Source of the DNA: Bacteroidota bacterium
GTDB lineage: Bacteria > Bacteroidota > Bacteroidia > Chitinophagales > Chitinophagaceae
DNA: 49,681 bases
NCBI GenBank assembly: GCA_947447835.1
Contig: CANFLP010000001.1
Span: 1-49,681, forward strand
Reading direction: 5' to 3'
The first letter of the stretch is position 1, and each line of letters opens with the position of its first letter. The notes beneath the pieces were generated by a model. It was not told the origin of the DNA and made no database searches. It saw nothing but the letters and a program-made list of their open reading frames with translations. Positions 43,818 to 49,681 of this stretch are shown in pieces. Both the position numbers and the translations under genes were made by a program.

Positions 43818-44987
43818 ATGCATTTACAATTTGGAATTGATAACATACTAGCAAATCATCCTCATTGGAAAAAGGAACGCATTGGTTTTTTAACGAATGA
43901 TGCAGCAACAACAAATAATGGAATAAAAAGTAGAAAAGCATTACAAGATGCTGGTTTCAATTTGGTGCAATTATTTTCTCCCGAACATGGTATTAATGCA
44001 AATGGCATTGATGGTGCAAGTATCGCAAATGTAATTGATGAGATTACGGGCATTCCTGTAATAAGCTTGTATGGAGAGCAATTTATGCCTTCAGAAAATG
44101 ATATTCAAGCTATTGATATAATGCTTTTTGATATACCAGATGCAGGCACTCGTTTTTATACCTATTTGTGGTCAATGACCTATTGGATTGAGGCTGCTGC
44201 AAAATACAATAAGCAAGTAATTATATTAGATAGACCAAATCCTTTAGGGGGCAACTTATCTTTAAGCGAGGGGCCAATGTTAGATGATAGTGTTACAAGT
44301 TTTATAGGACGATTTAATATTCCCATTAAACATCAATGTACAATTGGAGAACTTGCAAAATATTTTAATATTACAGAATCGTTGAATGCCTATTTAACTG
44401 TTATAAAATGTGAAGGTTGGAAAAGAGATGAATTGTTTTATGATTGGAATATGAATTGGGTGAAACCATCTCCAGCTTTGCAAAATATTGAAGCCACCGT
44501 ATTGTATCCAGGACTTTGTTTTTTTGAAGCAACGAATGTATCTGTTGGAAGAGGTACTGCTTATTCCTTTGAATGGATTGGTGCAGAATGGTTTAACCTT
44601 CCTGCTATGGCAATGGTTTGGCAAAATATTTTAAGAGAAGATTTTAAAATAGAAACCTTAAAACTACCTATAACATTAAATGGTAAAACAACGGAAACCA
44701 AAGGAATACGAATTAAAGTAATAGATCCTTATCATTTTGATGCAGTGTTAAATGGATTGCTGATTATGAAATTAGTAAGAGATTTACATCCTCAAGATTT
44801 TAAATGGATGCCCTATCCTACTAGTGCAAATCCAAGTGGTGAAAACCATTTGTCATTATTGTTGGGAATAGAAAATGCAGAAAAGATATTTGATTTACCA
44901 TTACAACAATGGTTACAACAAATTGGAAAATTATTAAGGGTAGACGCATGGCGATCTACTATTGAACCTTATTTATTGTATGCATAA
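43818..44987 (+). CDS. NamZ-like exo-beta-N-acetylmuramidase (DUF1343, GH171)
   Basis: The 389-residue protein matches the DUF1343 family, whose members NamZ of Bacillus and Tannerella release terminal N-acetylmuramic acid from peptidoglycan fragments. Family segments are LFSPEHGINANGIDGA, FDIPDAGTRFYTYLWSM, VIILDRPNPLGGN, and ATNVSVGRGTAYSFEWIGAEW. No signal peptide is present: the start MHLQFGIDNILANH is not hydrophobic, so it appears cytoplasmic, consistent with recycling of imported fragments. It shares a TAATG junction with the next gene. Confidence 0.88.
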   Translation: MHLQFGIDNILANHPHWKKERIGFLTNDAATTNNGIKSRKALQDAGFNLVQLFSPEHGINANGIDGASIANVIDEITGIPVISLYGEQFMPSENDIQAIDIMLFDIPDAGTRFYTYLWSMTYWIEAAAKYNKQVIILDRPNPLGGNLSLSEGPMLDDSVTSFIGRFNIPIKHQCTIGELAKYFNITESLNAYLTVIKCEGWKRDELFYDWNMNWVKPSPALQNIEATVLYPGLCFFEATNVSVGRGTAYSFEWIGAEWFNLPAMAMVWQNILREDFKIETLKLPITLNGKTTETKGIRIKVIDPYHFDAVLNGLLIMKLVRDLHPQDFKWMPYPTSANPSGENHLSLLLGIENAEKIFDLPLQQWLQQIGKLLRVDAWRSTIEPYLLYA

Positions 44988-45853
44988 TGCGTGTTTCTAA
45001 TAACATAACCAATGTGGCAATATTAGCCAACCCAAAAGCAGGCGGTGGTAAAGCTATGCTAGTAGCTAATTGGCTTTCGTCACAACTAGTGTTATTAAAA
45101 ATTTCCAATACTATATATTCAAACGAATGGCCTTTAGCATTAAATGAAACCCATTATTCTGATTGTTGGATAATTGGAGGTGATGGCACTATTAACTATT
45201 TTATAAACAAATATCCCAATTGTAAGTTATCATTAGCATTATTTAACGGGGGCACTGGGAATGATTTTGCTTGGAAACTATATGGAGATGGAAATTTAAA
45301 AGCTAGATTTAATCAAGTAATCAATGCTAACCCTAAATTAATTGATGCGGGAATTGTAAATGAAAAATTATACATAAATTGTATGGGTGTTGGATTTGAC
45401 GGGGAGGTAATACAAAGTATGAGTGCCATTCGTTTCTTAGGAGGGTATTTTGGTTACTTATTGGCAGTAATTATAAAAATTATTGGATTTAAGGAGCCAA
45501 ATTTATTAATACAAACCGGAGATGAAATCATGCATAATAAATACTTATTGGCATTGATTGTAAATTCTTCAAGAGCAGGTGGAAGTTTTTTTATTGCGCC
45601 AAATGCAGAAATAAATGATGGAGCATTAGATATGGTTTTATGTGAAGCGCTGCCAGTATGGAAAAGATTAATATATCTGCCAAAAATTAAAGCAGGAAAA
45701 CACATGCACCTTCCAATTGTAAAGCACAGACTAGGAAAAGAATTCAAGATTAATTGCGAAGTTGAAATGCCAATACAGATAGACGGAGAATTGATATTTG
45801 CAAAAGAGATTAATATAACTGTATTAGCTCAACAGTTTTATTTCAGGTATTAA
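44987..45853 (+). CDS. Diacylglycerol kinase-like lipid kinase
   Basis: The 288-residue protein has the DAG kinase catalytic signature: ILANPKAGGGKAMLVANWL at 12-30, WIIGGDGTINYFIN (the GGDGT ATP loop), and LFNGGTGNDFAWKLYG. The C-terminal half carries INDGALDMVLCEALP and a final EVEMPIQIDGELIF, typical of the YegS/DgkB family that phosphorylates lipids such as diacylglycerol, or makes related lipids. Its ATG overlaps the last A of the NamZ stop (TAATG), indicating translational coupling. Its end overlaps the convergent methyltransferase gene by 4 nt. Confidence 0.9.
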   Translation: MRVSNNITNVAILANPKAGGGKAMLVANWLSSQLVLLKISNTIYSNEWPLALNETHYSDCWIIGGDGTINYFINKYPNCKLSLALFNGGTGNDFAWKLYGDGNLKARFNQVINANPKLIDAGIVNEKLYINCMGVGFDGEVIQSMSAIRFLGGYFGYLLAVIIKIIGFKEPNLLIQTGDEIMHNKYLLALIVNSSRAGGSFFIAPNAEINDGALDMVLCEALPVWKRLIYLPKIKAGKHMHLPIVKHRLGKEFKINCEVEMPIQIDGELIFAKEINITVLAQQFYFRY

Positions 45854-47046
45854 GCCTCATCCGTAACTTGGTTGATTTTATCTACCCTTTTTGTTCCTGC
45901 ATATAATTCATATTCCAATAATCGGCAATCAATGGTTGCATTGAAAAATTCTATACGACGACTTGGTTTTAATCGAATTTTTTTAGCCAATTCTAAATTA
46001 CCAGTGAAAATATAGCCGGTCATTCCTTTGCACTTATTTTTCATATAATCACCCATGCGCGCATAGGTTGCTTCTAATTCTACTTCCTCGCCTAGTCTTT
46101 CTCCGTATTCAGGATTAATCATAACTACTGCACCTTCTTCAGGTTCAGGCATTTCAGTTGCTTCAAAATCACAAACTTGGAAATCGATTAAATCTTCTAC
46201 GCCTGCTACTGAAGCATTTATTTTAGCCACTTTAATGGCATCTCTACTAATATCCGATGCAATGATCACTAAATTAGGTAAGTGCCTTATTTGCTCTTCA
46301 ATGATGGTTCTTTCTTTTTCATAAACTGTTTTGTCATATCCAAGCAAATGCATGAATGCATAATTTTTTCTAAACAAACCTGGTGCACGTTTTGTAGCTA
46401 TTAAGGCCGCTTCAATTGCCAAGGTTCCTGAACCACACATTGGATTTACAAAAGCCCCAAACTTATTCCATTTAGTAGATAAAATAGTAGCTGATGCCAA
46501 TGCTTCTAACATAGGAGCTCGTCCTGGTAATTTTCTATAACCATGTCTTGCTAATGAATCGCCAGAAGTATCTAGGAAAACCTCTGCCTCATCATTTTTC
46601 CAAAATAAATATACGACCGCACCTGATAATTCAGAACCAGTGGAAGGTCTTTTGCCACTTACTTCACGCATTCTATCCACCACGGCATCTTTAACACGTA
46701 AGTTTGCAAATAAATTGGTTGAAATCGTATCATTGAAAACATTGCTTATAACAGAAAAATAACCATCGGGCTGAATCATCTTTTCCCAATGTATCGTAAC
46801 TAAATTTTTATGTAACTCATCGGGGTCATTGCAAATAAATGTTTTTAAAGAATACATTACTTGACTTGCACAACGAAGGTTTAAATTTAAACGAATACAA
46901 TCATTCACAGTACCTGTTAATTGAACACCAGTTTGAAAAACTCGATCTACGTCAAATCCTAAACCAATTACCTCAGCTCTTAATGCTGGTGCTAACCATT
47001 TATTACAGGTGATGATAATTTTACTAGGGGTTGTGAATACTTGCAT
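45850..47046 (-). CDS. THUMP-domain class I RNA methyltransferase (RlmL N-domain-like)
   Basis: The 398-residue protein has a THUMP-like RNA-binding region at about 45-155, a helix VVDRMREVSGKRPST, then a Rossmann methyltransferase with GAFVNPMCGSGTLAIEAAL, IIASDISRDAIKVAKIN and motif IV VVMINPEYGERLG. It corresponds to the N-terminal (m2G2445-type) half of E. coli RlmL, without the RlmK half. Motif IV is NPEY rather than the usual NPPY. It follows tRNA-Val on the same strand but is separated from it by a strong terminator. Confidence 0.9.
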   Translation of the reverse strand: MQVFTTPSKIIITCNKWLAPALRAEVIGLGFDVDRVFQTGVQLTGTVNDCIRLNLNLRCASQVMYSLKTFICNDPDELHKNLVTIHWEKMIQPDGYFSVISNVFNDTISTNLFANLRVKDAVVDRMREVSGKRPSTGSELSGAVVYLFWKNDEAEVFLDTSGDSLARHGYRKLPGRAPMLEALASATILSTKWNKFGAFVNPMCGSGTLAIEAALIATKRAPGLFRKNYAFMHLLGYDKTVYEKERTIIEEQIRHLPNLVIIASDISRDAIKVAKINASVAGVEDLIDFQVCDFEATEMPEPEEGAVVMINPEYGERLGEEVELEATYARMGDYMKNKCKGMTGYIFTGNLELAKKIRLKPSRRIEFFNATIDCRLLEYELYAGTKRVDKINQVTDEA

Positions 47047-47086
47047 AAGACAAACTTAAATCAATTAATTAAAATGAGGAGTGTAA

Positions 47087-47116
47087 ACAAAAAATCCCCA
47101 TCTTTCGATGAGGATT
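47087..47116 (-). terminator. Rho-independent terminator of tRNA-Val
   Basis: On the minus strand AATCCTCATC-GAAA-GATGGGGATT is a 10-bp stem (one G-U pair) with a GAAA tetraloop, followed by a T run (47094-47089). It starts 14 nt after the tRNA 3' end. Confidence 0.9.
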
Positions 47117-47130
47117 CTGAAGTTATTCTG

Positions 47131-47205
47131 TGGGAGCACACGGGTTCGAACCGCGGACCCTCTCGGTGTAAACGAGATGCTCTAAACCAACTGAGCTATG
47201 CTCCC
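47131..47205 (-). tRNA. tRNA-Val (anticodon UAC)
   Basis: The 75-nt cloverleaf has acceptor GGGAGCA/TGCTCCC, D stem GCTC/GAGC, anticodon stem TCTCG/CGAGA around loop TTTACAC (anticodon TAC), variable GGGTC, T stem CGCGG/CCGTG (one G-U) around TTCGAAC, and discriminator A. No CCA is encoded. It has a promoter just upstream and a terminator just downstream, so it is an independent transcript. Confidence 0.97.
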
Positions 47206-47224
47206 TTTTCCCTTTTGAGGAGTG

Positions 47225-47256
47225 CAAAAATAAGGGGGAAATTGTAAACTCCCAAA
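47225..47256 (-). promoter_or_regulatory. Promoter of tRNA-Val
   Basis: On the minus strand TTTG (47256-47253) and TATTTTTG (47232-47225) are 20 nt apart, the exact Bacteroidota consensus. The -7 element ends 19 nt before the tRNA 5' end. Confidence 0.8.
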
Positions 47257-47267
47257 AAAAAGATGAA

Positions 47268-47558
47268 TTAATTTAATTGAACCGCTGGAAGCCTAGTAGA
47301 TTGGCTATCATAAACGAACAATTCTACTATTTCAAAGCTCCAATACTTGCTTAATGGCGATTTTTCAAGGATATCCTTTACTTCTTTCTTTGAATTTGCA
47401 TTCATAGTTATCCATGAGTTTTGTGTCTCCATACTCACAGCGTAACTGTCAATGATTCCTTTATTTAGTAAATAGTTAATATACGTGCGATGAGGCGGTA
47501 CTAAAGTCATAAATTCCTCATCCATGTCAAAAGATATGATTGCTTGATACTTTTTCAT
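47268..47558 (-). CDS. Small YciI/muconolactone-isomerase-like protein
   Basis: The 96-residue protein has the pattern of the ferredoxin-like YCII family: a first strand KKYQAIISFDM, a helix around PPHRTYINYLLNKGI, a strand with SWITMNANSKKEVKDILEKSPL and a final WSFEIVELFVYD. Members are dimeric with unclear roles, some in aromatic degradation. The ATG at 47558 is the only sensible start. It sits 77 nt after the BNR-like gene and just upstream of the tRNA-Val promoter. Confidence 0.65.
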   Translation of the reverse strand: MKKYQAIISFDMDEEFMTLVPPHRTYINYLLNKGIIDSYAVSMETQNSWITMNANSKKEVKDILEKSPLSKYWSFEIVELFVYDSQSTRLPAVQLN

Positions 47559-47635
47559 GTTAATCTAAGTTAAGTCAAGTATAACAAACCAAAAAACCAA
47601 TTGGGTAATATTTCGGGTATAGTAAACTCCTTTAT

Positions 47636-48649
47636 TTAATCAAATGTTAAATAGCCAATTTTTCCACCTGACCCTGCAAAAAATGCTGCTTTCTTACCAG
47701 GTTGAGGCTGAACCACATGGAAACTATTATTTGATATTAATGACCAGTTATTGCCACTGTTTTCAGAATAATCTACCCCCGAAGTTCCACAAGCTACCAC
47801 CCTTTTATTATCTATAAATGTTACCGAGGATCTATACCCATGGGGCATGGTAAAAGATGTATTAATTTGATAGGCTTGCTGATATTTTAAAAAAGCGCGT
47901 GCAGCATCGGATGCAATAGTGTCCTTCATAAAATCACCTCCCACAACAATAAACTGACTTAAATCTGGAGCAATGGAAATACTATTAGCCCCAGTAGATT
48001 TCCCCCCCTGCATAATAGGCAAAGGCATCGCATTCCCGTCTATCCATAACCTACTTGTTTTACCACCCGTTACAAATACAATGTCGTTTTTTATGAACCC
48101 AATATTGCTATTACTAGAAGCGAAAAATGCTTCCCCCTCTTTTAGTTTTGATTTCCAAAAACTACTTGGTGCTTTATCCCAATGTGCTCCTCTATCTTTA
48201 GTATTTAATAAAAATAAGGTGTCATTAATTGGATCACCAATTACAGATCCATTTTGAATATCCTTAAAAGCAACTGCATCTAAAAACATACTGGTATCCG
48301 CATTCTCATACACTTTAGTCCATTTAGAACCACCATCAAATGTTTTTAAAATGACGGCAGGAGCTGCTACTGCTACAATTAAAGCTTCTTTATCATCCCA
48401 TGCATGAATAGCCCTAAAATCACGCGTTTCATAACCTTTTACCTGAAACCACTCAAAACTATCCCCTCCGTTAACCGATTTGGCAATGCTACCCTTGCTT
48501 CCACTAGCCCAAATTACTTTTTCCGAAGGCACAGATAAACCTCTAAAACTAACTCCTTTTTTTTCTGTCAATATTTTAATAGAAGTTTGCGCTACTAATT
48601 GCTGAGTAGTTAATAATAATAAAGCGAAAACAATTTTATAAATACGCAT
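47636..48649 (-). CDS. Secreted BNR/YCF48-like beta-propeller protein
   Basis: The 337-residue protein has a signal peptide (KIVFALLLLTTQQLVA before Gln) and several propeller repeats of the sialidase/YCF48 type, recognisable as GVSFRGLSVPSEKVIW, KSVNGGDSFEWFQVKG, ILKTFDGGSKWTKVYE, and YSENSGNNWSLIS. Such proteins are usually listed as oxidoreductases or photosystem II stability-factor homologues without experimental support. Catalytic sialidase residues (Arg triad) cannot be identified. It is divergent from tcdA with a 33-bp gap. Confidence 0.8.
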   Translation of the reverse strand: MRIYKIVFALLLLTTQQLVAQTSIKILTEKKGVSFRGLSVPSEKVIWASGSKGSIAKSVNGGDSFEWFQVKGYETRDFRAIHAWDDKEALIVAVAAPAVILKTFDGGSKWTKVYENADTSMFLDAVAFKDIQNGSVIGDPINDTLFLLNTKDRGAHWDKAPSSFWKSKLKEGEAFFASSNSNIGFIKNDIVFVTGGKTSRLWIDGNAMPLPIMQGGKSTGANSISIAPDLSQFIVVGGDFMKDTIASDAARAFLKYQQAYQINTSFTMPHGYRSSVTFIDNKRVVACGTSGVDYSENSGNNWSLISNNSFHVVQPQPGKKAAFFAGSGGKIGYLTFD

Positions 48650-48682
48650 AGTTTATTCATTTTTGCATTTTAAAGATACGAT

Positions 48683-49408
48683 ATGATACCTTATTGGATG
48701 AGTAGAACTCAATTAATGTTGGGAGATGAAAAGATGGAGCAACTAATGAGCAAGAACGTATTGATTGTTGGGCTTGGAGGCGTAGGTGCTATTTGTGCTG
48801 AAATGATAGTAAGAGCGGGGGTAGGAAAATTAACTATTGTTGACAATGATAAGGTAGACGCGAGTAATATTAATAGACAAATACAGGCACTACATTCTAC
48901 AGTAAATACACCAAAGGCGCAGGTTTTATCTGCTCGTTTATTAGATATTAATCCGGCTTTGGATTTGACTGTTTTAGAAATGTATATTAAGGAAGAAATT
49001 ACTACTAACCTACTTGAATCTGCTCAATGGGATTATGTGGTTGATTGCATAGACACCCTTTCTTGCAAAGTATTTCTGATAAAAAAATGCTTAGAAATGA
49101 AGTTGCCAATTGTTAGCTCCATGGGCGCTGGCGGTAAGTTAGATCCTTCACAAATAATGGTCACCGATATCTCTAAAACCTATGTATGTAATTTGGCTAG
49201 ATATGTAAGGAAGCGTTTACAAAGTCTAGGGATTAAAAAAGGGCTGAAAGTTGTTTTTAGCCCAGAAAAAGCAGACCAGGATAAAATTATCGTCACTGAG
49301 AAAGCATTCCCCAAAAAGTCAATTATAGGCACTTTAAGTTATATGCCTGCTATGTTTGGATGTACAGTAGCCAGTGTCGTAATTAGGGATTTAATGAGCA
49401 ATGACTGA
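48683..49408 (+). CDS. tcdA: tRNA threonylcarbamoyladenosine dehydratase
   Basis: The 241-residue E1-like enzyme uses ATP to cyclise t6A to ct6A at position 37 of ANN-decoding tRNAs. The N-terminal ATP-binding segment is VLIVGLGGVGAICAEMIVRAG, followed by DNDKVDASNINRQIQALH, VDCIDTLSCKVFLIKKC and PIVSSMGAGGKLDPSQ. Length and motifs match TcdA/CsdL rather than MoeB or ThiF. A tRNA-Arg gene with its own promoter follows 66 nt later. It reads ATG at 48683; a CATTTTTG at 48658-48665 is a one-mismatch -7 candidate. Confidence 0.93.
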   Translation: MIPYWMSRTQLMLGDEKMEQLMSKNVLIVGLGGVGAICAEMIVRAGVGKLTIVDNDKVDASNINRQIQALHSTVNTPKAQVLSARLLDINPALDLTVLEMYIKEEITTNLLESAQWDYVVDCIDTLSCKVFLIKKCLEMKLPIVSSMGAGGKLDPSQIMVTDISKTYVCNLARYVRKRLQSLGIKKGLKVVFSPEKADQDKIIVTEKAFPKKSIIGTLSYMPAMFGCTVASVVIRDLMSND

Positions 49409-49425
49409 TTTAGACCTTATTTTTC

Positions 49426-49456
49426 TTTGAATTAAGCATATTTTACCCTTATTTTG
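49426..49456 (+). promoter_or_regulatory. Promoter of tRNA-Arg
   Basis: TTTG at 49426-49429 and TTATTTTG at 49449-49456 (7 of 8 matches to TAnnTTTG) are 19 nt apart. A CTCCTA-A-TAGGAG palindrome (49460-49472) lies between the -7 element and the tRNA, in the short 5' leader. Confidence 0.65.
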
Positions 49457-49474
49457 CACCTCCTAATAGGAGCT

Positions 49475-49548
49475 GGTTCGGTAGCTCAGCTGGATAGAGC
49501 GTCATCCTTCTAAGATGAGGGCCATTGGTTCGAATCCAATCCGAATCA
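49475..49548 (+). tRNA. tRNA-Arg (anticodon UCU)
   Basis: The 74-nt cloverleaf has acceptor GGTTCGG/CCGAATC (one G-U), D arm GCTCAGCTGGATAGAGC, anticodon stem TCATC/GATGA around loop CTTCTAA (anticodon TCT), T stem ATTGG/CCAAT around TTCGAAT, and discriminator A. No CCA is encoded. It is followed after 2 nt by a strong terminator hairpin. Confidence 0.97.
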
Positions 49549-49550
49549 CA

Positions 49551-49580
49551 AAGCCTGTCACGAAAGTGACAGGCTTTTAT
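49551..49580 (+). terminator. Terminator of tRNA-Arg
   Basis: AAGCCTGTCAC-GAAA-GTGACAGGCTT (49551-49576) is a perfect 11-bp stem with a GAAA tetraloop and a short T run after it. Its 3' arm overlaps the 5' arm of a second, larger inverted repeat. Confidence 0.85.
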
Positions 49581-49669
49581 CATTCGAAGCTGTGTCGAAA
49601 GCTTGCTTTCGTAAACAGAAGAGAGTGATAAAAGCAAACTAAACGCTTCGCGTTTAGTTAAAAGGCTTT
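49573..49669. repeat. Cluster of nested inverted repeats after tRNA-Arg
   Basis: GCTTTTATCA (49573-49582) pairs with TGATAAAAGC (49626-49635); inside it CGAAAGC (49596-49602) pairs with GCTTTCG (49605-49611), and CTGT/ACAG flank that. A separate hairpin AACTAAACGC-TTC-GCGTTTAGTT spans 49637-49659. On the minus strand one reading frame stays open from the window edge through this region and across the tRNA to a stop at 49449, giving at least 77 codons, but it has no recognisable domain here. This may be the 3' tail of an element or gene that begins to the right of the window. Confidence 0.6.
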
Positions 49670-49681
49670 GGGTAAGCTCCA

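Noticed and set aside
47041..47247. Plus-strand frame of 68 codons covering tRNA-Val
   Set aside because: It is the antisense of the tRNA; the SNRGPSRCKRD-like peptide is a well-known false gene type over tRNAs.
49449..49637. Minus-strand 62-codon gene over tRNA-Arg (peptide with DWIRTNGPHLRRM)
   Set aside because: The peptide is the antisense of the tRNA and needs a TTG start; as a stand-alone gene it is spurious. Only the possibility of a longer frame from the right is kept as a finding.

Overview
The window is a densely coded, AT-rich stretch of a Bacteroidota chromosome. The family is probably close to Chitinophagaceae, but that placement is inference. The evidence for the phylum is a SusC/CirA-type TonB-dependent receptor with a carboxypeptidase-like N-terminal domain, the Bacteroidota form of GlmU, DUF4199, HU-CCDC81-like and YtxJ proteins, near absence of Shine-Dalgarno sites, and repeated matches to the Bacteroidota promoter pattern (TTTG, about 20 nt, TAnnTTTG) in front of protein and tRNA genes. 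There are no insertion sequences, phage genes, CRISPR arrays or rRNA genes, and no gap above 300 bases lacks a gene.

Layout. 1-389 (-) is the 5' part of katG. 618-6557 (+) is a seven-gene run: a dihydroorotase homologue that has lost its metal ligands, a DUF4199 membrane protein, two glycosyltransferases, gmhA, a GmhB-like phosphatase and a secreted unknown; the middle of it suggests heptose and surface-glycan synthesis. 10382-6559 (-) holds the GlmU-like enzyme, tpiA and lepA. 10486-15151 (+) holds pruA, pdhA (E1 alpha), a membrane TPR protein closed by a strong terminator, a LutA-like CCG protein and an EVE-domain protein. 16387-15155 (-) is an SpmA-SpmB fusion. 16468-18394 (+) is ychF plus a glutaminyl cyclase lipoprotein.

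24690-18418 (-) is a four-gene operon with only 1-3 nt between genes: a 1007-residue TPR protein, a plugless beta-barrel with a lysine-rich N-terminus, an HU-CCDC81-like membrane protein and a methyltransferase. It is the best candidate here for an uncharacterised envelope module. 24808-28050 (+) has a thioesterase, cinA and a 2-oxoacid dehydrogenase E2. An S9 peptidase and a TonB-dependent receptor follow, divergently arranged, then a polyprenol-phosphate sugar transferase, a DEDDh exonuclease and ytxJ (bacillithiol system).

43140-35338 (-) is a six-gene operon led by topoisomerase IV: parE, a DUF1835 gene overlapping it, a cupin, parC, cvfB and a thiolase. It has a near-consensus promoter and a 15-bp palindrome in its leader. 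43239-45853 (+) has YkgJ, NamZ-type and lipid-kinase genes. The right end has a BNR-like protein, a YciI-like protein, tRNA-Val with promoter and terminator, a THUMP methyltransferase, tcdA, tRNA-Arg, and a 130-nt tail packed with inverted repeats that runs off the window.

Most genes are core metabolism, translation, DNA topology and envelope genes. No defence or mobile system is complete here. The most interesting points are the metal-site-less dihydroorotase, the tight TPR/barrel/HU/methyltransferase operon, the parE leader palindrome with its overlapping DUF1835 gene, and the structured DNA after tRNA-Arg.
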